Shown here piece by piece: positions 1-12,629 of a stretch of DNA of 64,000 bases; the stretch's first letter is position 1; every line of letters starts with the position of its first letter. The notes below the pieces were generated by a model. It was not told the origin of the DNA and made no database searches. It saw nothing but the letters and a program-made list of their open reading frames with translations. This DNA is from an uncultured Microbacteriaceae bacterium. Its GTDB lineage: Bacteria; Actinomycetota; Actinomycetes; Actinomycetales; Microbacteriaceae. Location of the stretch: contig CANKXX010000002.1 in NCBI GenBank assembly GCA_947487835.1, positions 496,001 through 560,000 on the forward strand, read 5' to 3'. The translations under genes were made by a program, and so were the position numbers.

Positions 1-1
1 C

Positions 2-388
2 GTCGCGACGACCGCGACCGGCAGCCCACTCGACCGGATCGTGGTCGGCGGCCTCGGCTTCCGTGCCCGCGCCGTCGTGCGGGTGACCGACCGCGGCGTG
101 CTGCTCGACCTCGCGGGTACGCCCGACATCTTCGTGGCGGCGTCGGTGATCCGCGGCGCGGGCCTCGGCACCTTCGCCATCGACCGCGTCGTCGAGACCG
201 GCGGCCTCGTCGTGCTCACCTGGCTGCTCGACGTGCCGGGCGACGTGGCCGTCGACACCTATCTCCGCGTGACGGACCCGGCCGAGCGCGACGCGCTCCT
301 CGCCGCCCTCACCGCACTCTCCCCGGCCTCGGACGGCACGGGAACGACCGGGTCCGCTGACCCGAACGGAAGGAACCCACGCACGTGA
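2..388 (+). CDS. PH-like-domain membrane protein of the pyr operon, C-terminal part
   Basis: The reading frame is open from the window edge to a TGA at 386-388, so the N-terminus, where family members usually carry a membrane anchor, is missing. About 128 residues remain: a beta-rich region ([33 protein letters not shown]) and a low-complexity Gly/Ser/Thr-rich tail. Actinobacteria commonly have a small membrane protein with a PH-like fold just upstream of carA; the assignment rests mainly on that context and is not a motif match. Its stop overlaps the carA GTG by 3 bases (GTGA), so the two are probably translationally coupled. Specific function unknown. Confidence 0.6.
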   Translation, partial: VATTATGSPLDRIVVGGLGFRARAVVRVTDRGVLLDLAGTPDIFVAASVIRGAGLGTFAIDRVVETGGLVVLTWLLDVPGDVAVDTYLRVTDPAERDALLAALTALSPASDGTGTTGSADPNGRNPRT

Positions 389-1649
389 CACTCTCCCCAG
401 CAGTCCTGGTGCTCGAGGACGGCGCCCGCTACACCGGCCGCGCCTACGGGGCGCAGGGCCGAACCCTCGGCGAGGCCGTCTTCGCGACCGGCATGACCGG
501 CTACCAGGAGACCATCACCGACCCGTCCTACGCAGGCCAGATCGTGCTCCAGACCGCGCCGCACATCGGCAACACCGGAGTGAACGACGAGGACCAGGAG
601 TCCAGCCGCATCTGGGTGGCCGGCTACGTGGTCCGCGACCCCTCCCGCGTCGTGTCCAACCACCGCGCGAAGCGCAGCCTCGATGCCGACCTCGAGGCGC
701 AGGGCGTCGTGGGGATCGCCGGCATCGACACCCGTGCGGTCACCCGGCACATCCGCGACGCGGGCGCCATGCGCGCCGGCATCTTCTCGGGCGACGAGGC
801 CGCCCTGCCCGCGGAGGAGCAGCTCGAGCTGGTGCGCCGCGGTCCCGACATGACCGGCCTCAACCTCTCCGGCCAGGTGTCGACCGCCGAGGCCTACACG
901 ATCCCCGCGGAGGGCGAGCGCATCGGCTCCGTCGCCGTGCTCGACCTGGGCATCAAGACCGCGACCGTGCGCCACCTCGCCGCCCGCGGGCTCGAGGTGC
1001 ACGTCGTGCCGCAGTCCATCACGACCGAGCAGCTCGCCGAGCTGAACCCGACCGCCGTCTTCTACTCGAACGGCCCCGGGGACCCCGCCGCGAGCGAGTA
1101 CCACGTCGAGCTGCTGCGCGACGTGCTGCGCAAGGGCATCCCGTTCTTCGGCATCTGCTTCGGCAATCAGCTGCTCGGCCGGGCGCTCGGCTTCGAGACC
1201 TACAAGCTGCCCTTCGGCCACCGCGGCATCAACCAGCCGGTCATGGACCGCAGCACCGGCAGGGTCGAGATCACCTCGCACAACCACGGCTTCGCCGTGC
1301 GCGCGCCGCTCGACGGCCCGGTCGACACCCCCGCCGGCTTCGGCCGCGCGGAGGTGAGCCACGTCGACCTGAACGACGACGTGGTCGAGGGCCTCAACTG
1401 CCTCGACATCCCCGCCTTCAGCGTGCAGTACCACCCGGAGTCCGCCGCCGGCCCGCACGACTCCACCTACCTCTTCGACCGCTTCGTCGACCTCATCCGG
1501 ACGGCGCAGGCGGGCGGGCCCGCCGCCGGGGCGAGCCCGTCGGGTCCCGTCGACCCGTCACGGTCCGCGGAGGTCGGCAGCACCGGCCTCCCGACCGGTA
1601 CGAGCACCGACGCGCGCTCCACGACCACGAACGACCAGGAAAGCAACTG

Positions 1650-1650
<1 letters not shown>
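385..1650 (+). CDS. carA: Carbamoyl-phosphate synthase small (glutaminase) subunit
   Basis: Hydrolyses glutamine and channels ammonia to CarB for carbamoyl phosphate, shared by pyrimidine and arginine synthesis. The protein is 421 aa. The N-terminal CPSase small-chain domain (about 1-185) starts with [16 protein letters not shown]. The class I amidotransferase domain follows, with nucleophile Cys258 in FFGICFGNQ and His350/Glu352 in VQYHPES completing the triad. A Ser/Thr/Gly/Pro-rich tail of about 45 residues after the catalytic core looks disordered and is probably lineage specific. The GTG start overlaps the preceding stop and the final TGA overlaps the carB ATG by one base (TGATG), showing tight operon coupling. 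Confidence 0.97.
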
Positions 1651-4939
<3,289 letters not shown>

Positions 4940-4943
<4 letters not shown>

Positions 4944-5806
4944 CCTCGGCCGGCGGCTTCGGCGCGCGCCTCTCCGCGGTCTTCGCCGCGAGCGGCAGGC
5001 TCTGTGTCGGGATCGACCCGCACGAGTTCCTGCTCGACGCCTGGGGTCTGCCGCGGAGCGCCGACGGCGTGCGCGAGTTCGGCCTCCGGGTCGTCGACGC
5101 GGCGGCGGGACGCGCGGGGCTCGTGAAGCCACAGGTCGCGTTCTTCGAGCGCTACGGCTCCGCGGGCTACGCGGCCCTCGAGGAGGTGCTGGCCGCCGCG
5201 CGCGCGGCCGGCCTGCTCGTGATCGCGGACGCGAAGCGCGGTGACATCGGCACGAGCGTCGACGCCTACGGTGCCGCCTGGCTCACTCCCGGCGCCCCGC
5301 TCGAGGCGGATGCGCTCACCGTGAGCCCGTACCTGGGCGTCGGCGCGCTCTCCTCGACGTTCGACCTCGCCCACGCCACCGGCAAGGGCGTCTTCGTGCT
5401 CGCCGCGACGTCCAACCCCGAGGCCGCGGCCGTGCAGCGCCTCGGCGTCGCCGCGGACATCGTGGAGGAGGTCGACGAGTGGAACGCGGAGCACCCGCCG
5501 CGCTCCGCGGGTGGCTCGGGGGAGTCCGCGGCCATCGGCACGGTCGGGCTGGTGCTCGGCGCCACCGTCGACCTGGCCGGCTACGGCATTCCGCTCACCC
5601 CGGTGCCGGGTGCGCCCGCGGCCCCCGTGCTCGCGCCGGGCTTCGGGCACCAGGGCGCACAACTCGCAGATGTGCGCCGCATTTTCGGCGGCCTGGCGGA
5701 GGCCACTATTGTGAGCGAATCGCGGAGCATCCTGTCCGCGGGTCCGGCTGGCGTCGCTCGGGTGGTTGCCGAGCGTGCGCACGACGTGCGGGAGGCCTTC
5801 GCATGA
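4940..5806 (+). CDS. pyrF: Orotidine 5'-phosphate decarboxylase, mycobacterial-type (type 2)
   Basis: Converts OMP to UMP, the last step of de novo UMP synthesis. At 288 aa it is the longer class typical of Actinobacteria, with the catalytic motif DAKRGDIG (Asp97, Lys99, Asp102) and substrate-site residues in CVGIDPHEF near position 22 and VKPQVAFFE near 62. The GTG start sits in a 4-bp overlap with carB (GTGA), which fixes the start. The 3' end overlaps the next gene by 4 bp (ATGA), although that gene belongs to a different pathway. Confidence 0.96.
5707..5712 (+). promoter_or_regulatory. Possible -10 box for mIHF-gmk inside pyrF
   Basis: A TATTGT hexamer in the pyrF tail lies about 90 bp before the gmk start. 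It is AT-rich against its surroundings, but no -35 box is visible, so this is a weak call. Confidence 0.25.
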
Positions 5807-6702
5807 GACCCAATCCCCCGGAGGTGGACCGCGTCGCGGCATCCCAGGCGGCCGTCGCGGCGCGGCGCGCCCGCGCCGAGGTGAAGCGGGCCATCGTCAC
5901 GGGCGAGCGCACGCCCCTCGACGTGCTGCACGCGTCGGCCGACCCGGCCAACCGCGCCGAGTTCTCCCTGCGGGTGACCGAGTACATCACGAGCATCCCG
6001 AACATCGGCCCGACGAAGCTCGAGCGCATCCTGCACGACCTCGCCATCTCGCCGTCCAAGCGCCTCGGCGGCCTCGGCGTGCACCAGCGCACGTCGCTGG
6101 AGCAGTTCATCGACCGGTGGCAGAAGGCCAAGGCGATCGTGCAGCCGTCCCGGCTCGTCGTGCTCGCCGGCCCCACCGCGGTGGGCAAGGGCACCGTGTC
6201 CACCTACATCCGGGAGAACTACCCCGAGGTCCTGCTCTCCGTGTCGGCGACGACCCGGCCGCCCCGGCCGGGCGAGGTCGAGGGCGTCAACTACTACTTC
6301 GTCGACGACGCGGAGTTCGACCGGCTCATCCGAGAGGGTGAGCTGCTCGAGTGGGCGACCGTGCACAATGCCTACCGCTACGGCACGCCCCGCGGCCCCA
6401 TCGACGCCGCGCTGGCCCAGGGTCGCAGCGTGCTGCTGGAGATCGACATCCAGGGCGCGAGGCAGGTGCGCGCCGTCATGCCGCAGGCGCGGCTCGTGTT
6501 CCTGCTGCCGCCCACCTGGGAGGAGCTCGTGCGCCGGCTGGTCGGCCGCGGCACCGAATCCGCGGAGGAGCAGCAGCGCCGGCTGGAGACCGCGAAGGTC
6601 GAGCTGGCGGCGCAGGGCGAGTTCGATCACGCGGTCGTGAACGGCAGCGTGTCCCAGGCCGCCGCGGAGGTCGTAGACTTGATGCAGCTTCGCCGGGCCT
6701 GA
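5803..6702 (+). CDS. gmk: Fusion of actinobacterial integration host factor (mIHF) domain and guanylate kinase
   Basis: The product is 299 aa, against about 190-210 aa for a stand-alone guanylate kinase. Residues 1-110 resemble mIHF, the actinobacterial nucleoid protein: [15 protein letters not shown], then a helix-two-turn-helix-like stretch [18 protein letters not shown] and [17 protein letters not shown]. Residues 116-299 are guanylate kinase: P-loop AGPTAVGKG (122-130), GMP-binding [19 protein letters not shown], and lid-region arginines near [13 protein letters not shown]. It phosphorylates GMP to GDP. In many Actinobacteria mihF and gmk are separate neighbours; here one frame covers both with no internal stop and only a short linker. 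The ATG overlaps the pyrF stop. An internal start giving free Gmk cannot be excluded. Confidence 0.93.
   Translation: MRPNPPEVDRVAASQAAVAARRARAEVKRAIVTGERTPLDVLHASADPANRAEFSLRVTEYITSIPNIGPTKLERILHDLAISPSKRLGGLGVHQRTSLEQFIDRWQKAKAIVQPSRLVVLAGPTAVGKGTVSTYIRENYPEVLLSVSATTRPPRPGEVEGVNYYFVDDAEFDRLIREGELLEWATVHNAYRYGTPRGPIDAALAQGRSVLLEIDIQGARQVRAVMPQARLVFLLPPTWEELVRRLVGRGTESAEEQQRRLETAKVELAAQGEFDHAVVNGSVSQAAAEVVDLMQLRRA
6674..6679 (+). promoter_or_regulatory. Putative -10 box for rpoZ
   Basis: TAGACT in the last codons of gmk, about 100 bp before rpoZ. The same hexamer recurs before other genes here (20047, 33629, 53033). No clear -35 box. Confidence 0.4.
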
Positions 6703-6781
6703 CGGACGTCGTTCCGACCCTGACCGCCCCGCTCGCGGCCGCACCGGCCGCACAGACGCTCACTTGAGAAGGAGTTCTCCC

Positions 6782-7045
6782 ATGGCCGAAAAGCTCACCG
6801 GAATCATCGACCCGCCGATCGACGAGCTGCTCGAGAAGGTGGACTCGAAGTACGCCCTCGTCATCTTCGCGTCCAAGCGCGCGCGTCAGATCAACGACTA
6901 CTACGCAGACCTGCACGAGGGCAGCCTGTTCGACAACGTCGGACCGCTCGTCGACTCGAACATCGACGACAAGCCGCTGTCCGTCGCGCTGCACGAGATC
7001 AACGAGAACAAGCTCGAGGCCAAGGCGTCCCCCTCCTCCGAGTAG
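6782..7045 (+). CDS. rpoZ: RNA polymerase omega subunit
   Basis: Assembly and stability subunit of RNA polymerase that chaperones beta'. The product is 87 aa. The conserved core is [20 protein letters not shown], followed by the Tyr-rich segment and the [14 protein letters not shown] region. The ATG was chosen over an upstream in-frame codon because an excellent Shine-Dalgarno (AAGGAG, 6769-6774) sits 7 nt before it. Its position between gmk and coaBC is conserved in Actinobacteria. Confidence 0.96.
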   Translation: MAEKLTGIIDPPIDELLEKVDSKYALVIFASKRARQINDYYADLHEGSLFDNVGPLVDSNIDDKPLSVALHEINENKLEAKASPSSE

Positions 7046-7066
7046 TCCCTCCCCAAGGAGAATCGC

Positions 7067-8362
7067 GTGACCGGGTCCCGCCGCTTGAACGTCGTCGTCG
7101 GCATCAGCGGCGGGATCGCCGCGTACAAGGCGGTGAACGTCGTCCGCGCCCTCGTGCTCGAGGGGCATGACGTGCACGTCATCGCGACGGACGCCGCCCT
7201 CCGCTTCGTCGGCAAGCCGACGCTCGAGGCCATCAGCCGCAACCCGGTGAACAGCGACCTCTACGAGGGCGTCGCCCAGGTGCGGCACGTGTCCATCGGG
7301 CAGGCGGCCGATCTCATCGTGATCGCGCCGGCCACGGCCAACACGCTCGCGAAGCTGGCGCACGGCCTCGCCGACGACCTGCTCGGCAACACCGTGCTCG
7401 CGAGCACGGCGCCGATCGTCGTCGCCCCCGCCATGCACACCGAGATGTGGGGCAACCCGGCGACGCGCGCGAACGTCGCGCTGCTACGCACCCGCGGCAT
7501 CACCATCGTCGGGCCCGCCTCCGGGCGGCTGACCGGCGAGGACGTGGGCGCGGGCCGCATGTCCGAGCCCGACGACATCGTCCGCGCCGCCCTCGCCGCC
7601 GTCGACGGTGCCGGGGCGGATTCCGCTGCCGTGCCTGCTGCTTCCACTCCCGGTGCGCCCGATGCCGACGTGACCGCGCCCTCTTCCGGCGACCTCGCGG
7701 GATTCCGCGTGCTCATCAGCGCGGGCGGCACCCGCGAGCCCCTCGACCCGGTGCGGTTCCTCGGCAACCGGTCGAGTGGCAGGCAGGGCGTGGCCCTCGC
7801 GGCCGCCGCGTTCGAGCGCGGGGCGTCCGTCACCCTGCTCGCCGCGCACCTCGAGGTGCCCGTCCCCGAGGGCGTCGCGGTCGTGCACGTGCAGACGGCC
7901 GCCGAGCTCGAGGAGGCCGCGCGCGATCACGCGCAGCGCTCCGACCTCGTGATCATGGCCGCCGCCGTCGCCGACTACCGTCCGGCGGGCGTCGCGGAGC
8001 AGAAGATCAAGAAGGAGACGGCGGGGGACCGGGTGACGCTCGAACTGGTGCGCAACCCGGACATCCTCGCGACCATCGCAGCGGAGCGCCGCGACGGCCG
8101 GGTGGTCGTCGGCTTCGCCGCGGAGACCGCGGCCGACGAGGACGAGCTCGTGCGGGTCGGCCGCGCCAAGCTCGAGCGCAAGGGCTGCGACTATCTCGTC
8201 CTGAACAGGGTGGGCTGGTCGCTCGGCTTCGCCGCGGAGGACAACGCCGTCGTGGTCGTGCAGCGGGGCGGAGATATAGTGATGGAGGCCTCCGGCAGCA
8301 AAGCGACCGTGGCCCATCGCATCCTCGACGCCGTGCACCCGGCCCTTCTGCCCCGGGCCTGA
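7067..8362 (+). CDS. coaBC: Bifunctional phosphopantothenoylcysteine decarboxylase / phosphopantothenate-cysteine ligase
   Basis: Carries out two successive steps of coenzyme A synthesis. The product is 431 aa with GTG start and Shine-Dalgarno AAGGAG at 7055-7060. The N-terminal flavoprotein decarboxylase (about 1-185) has [18 protein letters not shown], catalytic His in [12 protein letters not shown], and PAMHTEMW, in which the Asn of the PAMNxxMW motif is His, as I recall is usual for actinobacterial homologues. An Ala/Pro/Ser-rich linker of about 30 residues joins it to the C-terminal CTP-dependent ligase (from about residue 215): [20 protein letters not shown] and the AAAVADYRP and IKKE motifs. 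Confidence 0.95.
   Translation: MTGSRRLNVVVGISGGIAAYKAVNVVRALVLEGHDVHVIATDAALRFVGKPTLEAISRNPVNSDLYEGVAQVRHVSIGQAADLIVIAPATANTLAKLAHGLADDLLGNTVLASTAPIVVAPAMHTEMWGNPATRANVALLRTRGITIVGPASGRLTGEDVGAGRMSEPDDIVRAALAAVDGAGADSAAVPAASTPGAPDADVTAPSSGDLAGFRVLISAGGTREPLDPVRFLGNRSSGRQGVALAAAAFERGASVTLLAAHLEVPVPEGVAVVHVQTAAELEEAARDHAQRSDLVIMAAAVADYRPAGVAEQKIKKETAGDRVTLELVRNPDILATIAAERRDGRVVVGFAAETAADEDELVRVGRAKLERKGCDYLVLNRVGWSLGFAAEDNAVVVVQRGGDIVMEASGSKATVAHRILDAVHPALLPRA
8275..8280 (+). promoter_or_regulatory. Putative -10 box for metK inside coaBC
   Basis: TATAGT in an AT-rich patch (GATATAGTGATGG) about 110 bp before metK, unusual in this GC-rich sequence. No convincing -35. Confidence 0.4.
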
Positions 8363-8390
8363 CGCGCGCGTCCCCACCCCTGGAGGTCCT

Positions 8391-9584
8391 GTGACGGCGC
8401 TGCGCCTGTTCACCTCGGAGTCCGTCACCGAAGGTCACCCCGACAAGATCTGCGACCAGATCTCGGACAGCATCCTCGACGCCCTGCTCGAACAGGATCC
8501 GAACAGCCGGGTCGCCGTCGAGACCCTCGTCACCACGGGCCTCGTGCACGTCGCGGGCGAGGTCAACACGTCCGGCTACGCCGACATCCCCGGCATCGTC
8601 CGCGACCGCGTGCGGCAGATCGGCTACACCTCCTCCGACATCGGCTTCGACGGCGACAGTTGCGGCGTCTCCGTCTCCATCGGCGCCCAGTCGCCGGACA
8701 TCGCCCAGGGCGTCGACCGCTCCTACGAGGCGCGCGAGGAGGCCAACGAGGACCCGCGCGACGCCCAGGGCGCCGGCGACCAGGGCATCATGTTCGGCTT
8801 CGCGACCCGCGAGACCCCGCAGCTGATGCCGCTGCCCATCTGGCTCGCGCACCGGCTGTCCGAGCGCCTCGCCCAGGTGCGGCGCGACGGCCTCGTCGGC
8901 TACCTGCGACCCGACGGCAAGACCCAGGTGACCGTCGGCTACGAGGGCTTCGTGCCCCGCACGGTCGAGACCGTCGTGCTGTCGTCCCAGCACGCGCCCG
9001 AGGTCGACACGGCGACGCTGCGCGCGGACATCGACGAGCTCGTGATCCGCCCCGTCCTCGCCGCGGCCGGGCTCGACTCGAGCCGCACCGCCGTGCTCAT
9101 CAACCCGACCGGGCGCTTCGAGATCGGCGGGCCGAAGGGCGACGCCGGGCTCACCGGCCGCAAGATCATCGTCGACACCTACGGCGGCGCGAGCCGGCAC
9201 GGCGGCGGCGCCTTCAGCGGCAAGGACCCGAGCAAGGTCGACCGGAGCGCGGCCTACGCCATGCGCTGGGTCGCGAAGAACGCGGTCGCCGCGGGCCTCG
9301 CCGACCGCCTCGAGGTGCAGGTCGCCTACGCCATCGGCAAGGCCGCCCCCGTCGGGCTGTACGTCGAGACGTTCGGCACGGGCACCGTGCCGGAGGAGAG
9401 CATCATCCGGGCCATCCGCGACGTCTTCGACCTCCGGCCCGCCGCGATCATCGAGGAGCTCGACCTGCTGCGGCCCATCTACTCCCAGACCTCGGTATAC
9501 GGGCACTTCGGGCGCGAGCTGCCCGACTTCACCTGGGAGAAGCTGAACCGGGTGGAGGAGCTCCGGCGCGCGGCCCGGTTGTGA
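8391..9584 (+). CDS. metK: S-adenosylmethionine synthase
   Basis: Forms S-adenosylmethionine from ATP and methionine. At 397 aa it has the family signatures: [18 protein letters not shown] at the N-terminus (ATP and Mg contacts), the loop [12 protein letters not shown] near residue 125, and [16 protein letters not shown] near 270. GTG start with GGAGG 8 nt upstream. The TGA overlaps the GTG of priA by 3 bases, so the methyl-donor gene and priA are cotranscribed. No SAM riboswitch fits the 28-bp gap before it. Confidence 0.98.
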   Translation: MTALRLFTSESVTEGHPDKICDQISDSILDALLEQDPNSRVAVETLVTTGLVHVAGEVNTSGYADIPGIVRDRVRQIGYTSSDIGFDGDSCGVSVSIGAQSPDIAQGVDRSYEAREEANEDPRDAQGAGDQGIMFGFATRETPQLMPLPIWLAHRLSERLAQVRRDGLVGYLRPDGKTQVTVGYEGFVPRTVETVVLSSQHAPEVDTATLRADIDELVIRPVLAAAGLDSSRTAVLINPTGRFEIGGPKGDAGLTGRKIIVDTYGGASRHGGGAFSGKDPSKVDRSAAYAMRWVAKNAVAAGLADRLEVQVAYAIGKAAPVGLYVETFGTGTVPEESIIRAIRDVFDLRPAAIIEELDLLRPIYSQTSVYGHFGRELPDFTWEKLNRVEELRRAARL

Positions 9585-11683
9585 CCGCGGCCGAGCCCAC
9601 CCTCGTCCCGTCTGGCGGGGCCGAGCGGGCGGTCGCGCGCGTCGTCCTCGACTCGCCGCTGCCGCAGCTCGACCGCCTGTTCGACTACGCCATCCCGCCC
9701 GAGCTGGCCGGCGCCGTCGTGCCCGGCGTGCGCGTGAAGGTGCCGTTCCGCTCCGCGGGCCGGCTGTCCGACGCGTTCGTCGTCGAGGTCGGCTCGGCGG
9801 GCTCCTACGAGGGTGCGCTCAGCCCGGTGGACTCCGTGGTGTCGCCGATCGTGGTGCTCACCCCCGAGGTGTGGCGCCTCGCCCGCGCCGTGGCCGACCG
9901 CGGCGCGGGCAGCGCCATCGACGTGCTGCGCTTCGCCATCCCGGGGCGCCAGGCCCGCGTGGAGAAGGCCCACCTCGCCGCCCTCACCGCCGCCCCATCC
10001 CCGGACGCTCCCGCCGCCGCCCCATCCCCTGAGGTGCCCGACTCGGTCCCTCCGGAGCCGCACGAGGGACCGAGTCCGGCACCTCACGGCGTGGGTGCGG
10101 CTGTGGGTGTGGGTGGGGGCGTCGTCGAGGGGTATCCCGCGGGCCGCTGGGAGAGCGCGATCGACGCCCGGGCCCGGTGGGCGTCCGCCGCCCTGCCCGG
10201 GGTCGTCGAGTGCGCGCCCGGCCGCTGGGTGGGCCGCTGGGCGCTCACCCTCGCGCAGGCCGCGGCACACACGCTCGCCTCCGGCAGCAGCGCTATCCTC
10301 GCCGTGCCCGACTACCGCGACCAGGACCAGCTGCAGACCGCCCTCGAGTCGCTGCTGCCCGCCGAGGCGATCGCCCGCACGGACGCCCGGCAGTCCAATC
10401 CGGACCGCTACCGCGCGTTCCTGAGCTGCCTCGGTGACGAGCCGCGGGTCATCCTCGGCACGCGCTCCGCCGTGTACGCGCCGGCCCGGAGGCTCGGCCT
10501 TCTCGCCCTCTGGGACGAGGGGGACCCGCTGCACGCCGAGCCGCTCGCTCCCTACGCCCACTCGCGCGACGTCGCGCTGCTGCGTCAGGAGCAGTCGGGC
10601 GCCGCGCTCGCGTTCCTGTCCCACTCCCGCAGCACCGAGGTGGAGCGCCTCGTCGAGATCGGCTGGCTGCACGACCTCGCGCCGTCGTCGCCCGTCGGGC
10701 CGCGCGTGATCCCGACCGTGCAGCAGGCGGCGCAGGACGGCTTCGCCCAGCTCGCCCGCATCCCGTCGACCGCCTGGCGCGCCGCCCGCGAGGCCCTGGA
10801 CTCGGGACCGGTGCTCGTGCAGGTCGCCCGCCCCGGCTACGCCCCCGTGCTCGCCTGCCAGTCCTGCGGGCAGGCCGCCCGCTGCAACCGGTGCAACGGC
10901 CCGCTCGGCAAGTCCTCCGCGTCCGCCGTGCCGTCGTGCGGCTGGTGCGGCGCGCTCGCCGCCGACTGGCACTGCACGCACTGCTCGGGCGAGCGGCTGC
11001 GCTTCGTCTCCGTCGGTGCCGGCCGCACCGCGGAGGAGCTCGGCCGCGCCTTCCCGGGCGTCCGCGTCGTCGTCGCCGACGGCGAGCGCCCGGTGCAGGA
11101 GGTGCCCGCGAAGGCTGCGCTGGTCGTCGCCACCCGCGGGGCCGAGCCCATCACCCCCGGCGGGTACGCCGCCGTGCTGCTGCTCGACGGCGAGCGGATG
11201 TTGGCCCGCGAGAGCCTGCGCGTGGGGGAGGACTGCCTGCGCTGGTGGTCCAACGCCGCCTCCCTCGCCGCGCCCAAGGCTCCCGTGATGCTCGTGGGCG
11301 TCGGCGGCCCGCTGGCCCGCGCCCTGAACACCTGGCGGCAGGCCGACTACGCCCGCGGCGAGCTCGCCGACCGGCGCGGCCTCCGGTTCCCGCCCGCCGT
11401 GCGCGCGGGCACGATCGTGGGGGCGGCGGAGCCGGTGGCCGGCGCCGTCGAGGGCATCCGCGGAATACCCGGCGTCGACGTGCTGGGCCCGGTGGACGCC
11501 GAGCCGGGACTCGTGCGCGCCATCGTCCGCTTCGACTACGGCTCCGGCGCCGCGGTGGCATCCGCGCTACGATCGGCCGTCGTGCAGAACGCCTCCACCA
11601 GGCGCAAAGGCACCCCGGGCAAGGGCGCCCCTCGACCACAGCCGTCCCTTCGCGTGCGGTTCGACGATCCGGAGATCTTCTGA
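9581..11683 (+). CDS. priA: PriA-like primosomal protein N', probably helicase-dead
   Basis: The 700-aa product keeps the PriA plan: an N-terminal 3'-binding domain ([19 protein letters not shown], residues about 21-110), a helicase core, and a zinc-binding module rich in CxxC pairs beginning [13 protein letters not shown] (from Cys426). The canonical Walker A loop (GxTGSGKT) is absent; the equivalent region reads [17 protein letters not shown], and no DExH box is evident at its usual place. Loss of ATPase motifs is a known feature of actinobacterial PriA, so it likely acts by binding stalled forks without unwinding. Residues about 130-190 are a Pro/Ala/Gly low-complexity linker whose DNA includes a palindromic repeat (10031-10085). 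GTG overlaps the metK stop. Confidence 0.9.
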   Translation: MTAAEPTLVPSGGAERAVARVVLDSPLPQLDRLFDYAIPPELAGAVVPGVRVKVPFRSAGRLSDAFVVEVGSAGSYEGALSPVDSVVSPIVVLTPEVWRLARAVADRGAGSAIDVLRFAIPGRQARVEKAHLAALTAAPSPDAPAAAPSPEVPDSVPPEPHEGPSPAPHGVGAAVGVGGGVVEGYPAGRWESAIDARARWASAALPGVVECAPGRWVGRWALTLAQAAAHTLASGSSAILAVPDYRDQDQLQTALESLLPAEAIARTDARQSNPDRYRAFLSCLGDEPRVILGTRSAVYAPARRLGLLALWDEGDPLHAEPLAPYAHSRDVALLRQEQSGAALAFLSHSRSTEVERLVEIGWLHDLAPSSPVGPRVIPTVQQAAQDGFAQLARIPSTAWRAAREALDSGPVLVQVARPGYAPVLACQSCGQAARCNRCNGPLGKSSASAVPSCGWCGALAADWHCTHCSGERLRFVSVGAGRTAEELGRAFPGVRVVVADGERPVQEVPAKAALVVATRGAEPITPGGYAAVLLLDGERMLARESLRVGEDCLRWWSNAASLAAPKAPVMLVGVGGPLARALNTWRQADYARGELADRRGLRFPPAVRAGTIVGAAEPVAGAVEGIRGIPGVDVLGPVDAEPGLVRAIVRFDYGSGAAVASALRSAVVQNASTRRKGTPGKGAPRPQPSLRVRFDDPEIF
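10031..10085 (+). repeat. 55-bp palindromic repeat inside priA, copy 1
   Basis: The left arm (10031-10052, GAGGTGCCCGACTCGGTCCC...) and right arm (10064-10085) are reverse complements at 21 of 22 positions around an 11-nt loop. It encodes priA residues about 151-168, in a Pro-rich linker, without breaking the frame. Just upstream, CGCCGCCCCATCCCC is directly repeated. A second, more degenerate copy lies at 42015-42070. Confidence 0.85.
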
Positions 11684-11708
11684 TGACCTATCGAGTAAGC
11701 CCCAGCCG

Positions 11709-12629
11709 ATGAGGGTCGTCTTCGCCGGCACCCCGCAGGCCGCCGTGCCGAGCCTGACCGCGCTCGCCGACTCCGGGCACGAGCTCGCGGCGGTGCTGAC
11801 CCGGGCGGACGCGCCGACCGGGCGCAAGCGCGTGCTCACGCCGTCGCCCGTCGCCGCGCTCGCCGAGGAGCGCGGCATCCCGACGATCCGCACCAACCGA
11901 CTCGACGACGACGCGACCGACCGGATCGCCGCGCTGCGACCCGACCTCGGCGTCATCGTCGCCTACGGCGGCCTCGTGCGCGAGCCGCTGCTCTCCACCC
12001 CGCGGCACGGCTGGATCAACCTGCACTTCTCGCTGCTGCCGCGCTGGCGCGGCGCCGCCCCCGTGCAGCGCGCGGTGATCGCCGGCGACGACCTCACCGG
12101 CGCCGCCGTGTTCCAGCTCGAGTCCGGGCTGGACACCGGTCCCGTCTTCGCCACCCTGTCGCGCCGCATCGGCGTGCGCGACACCTCGGGCGACCTGCTC
12201 TCCGTGCTCGCCGAGGAGGGCGCTCAGCTGCTCCTCTCCGTCGTGGACGACATCGCCGCGGGCACGGCACACGCCGAGCCGCAGGAGGGCGAGCCGACGC
12301 TCGCGCCCAAGCTCACGCTCGACGACGGCAGGCTCGACTGGACGGAGAGCGCCGTCGCGCTCGACGCCCGGGTCCGCGGTGTCACGCCGGAGCCCGGAGC
12401 CTTCACGACCGTCGCCGGCCAGCGCCTCAAGGTGCTCGAGGCGCAACCCGCCGGCGGCGCGGAGTCCCTGCCGCCCGGCACCCTCGCGCTCGTCGACCGC
12501 CGCGTGTTCGCGGGCACCGGATCCTCCCCGCTCGAGCTCGTGACCGTGCAGCCCGCGGGGAAACGCGCGATGCCCGCCGCCGACTGGTGGCGCGGCCTCG
12601 GCGCCACCGAGGGGCTGGTGGCCGAGTGA
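11709..12629 (+). CDS. fmt: Methionyl-tRNA formyltransferase
   Basis: Transfers formyl from 10-formyl-THF to initiator Met-tRNA. At 306 aa the catalytic Rossmann domain (1-200) holds VVFAGTPQAAVPSL, the folate-binding and catalytic segment INLHFSLLPRWRGAAPVQRA (Asn, His of the active site) and SGLDTGPVF. The C-terminal OB-like tRNA-binding domain follows. The ATG at 11709 gives the family N-terminus MRVVFAGTP. The stop overlaps rsmB by 4 bp (GTGA). The deformylase gene that often accompanies fmt is not adjacent here. Confidence 0.97.
   Translation: MRVVFAGTPQAAVPSLTALADSGHELAAVLTRADAPTGRKRVLTPSPVAALAEERGIPTIRTNRLDDDATDRIAALRPDLGVIVAYGGLVREPLLSTPRHGWINLHFSLLPRWRGAAPVQRAVIAGDDLTGAAVFQLESGLDTGPVFATLSRRIGVRDTSGDLLSVLAEEGAQLLLSVVDDIAAGTAHAEPQEGEPTLAPKLTLDDGRLDWTESAVALDARVRGVTPEPGAFTTVAGQRLKVLEAQPAGGAESLPPGTLALVDRRVFAGTGSSPLELVTVQPAGKRAMPAADWWRGLGATEGLVAE

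Noticed and set aside
8363-8390. SAM riboswitch before metK
   Set aside because: The gap is 28 bp, too short for any known class, and contains only a ribosome site.
8660-9580. Extension of the priA frame upstream through metK
   Set aside because: The extra 307 codons are a shadow of metK; PriA homology starts at the GTG at 9581.
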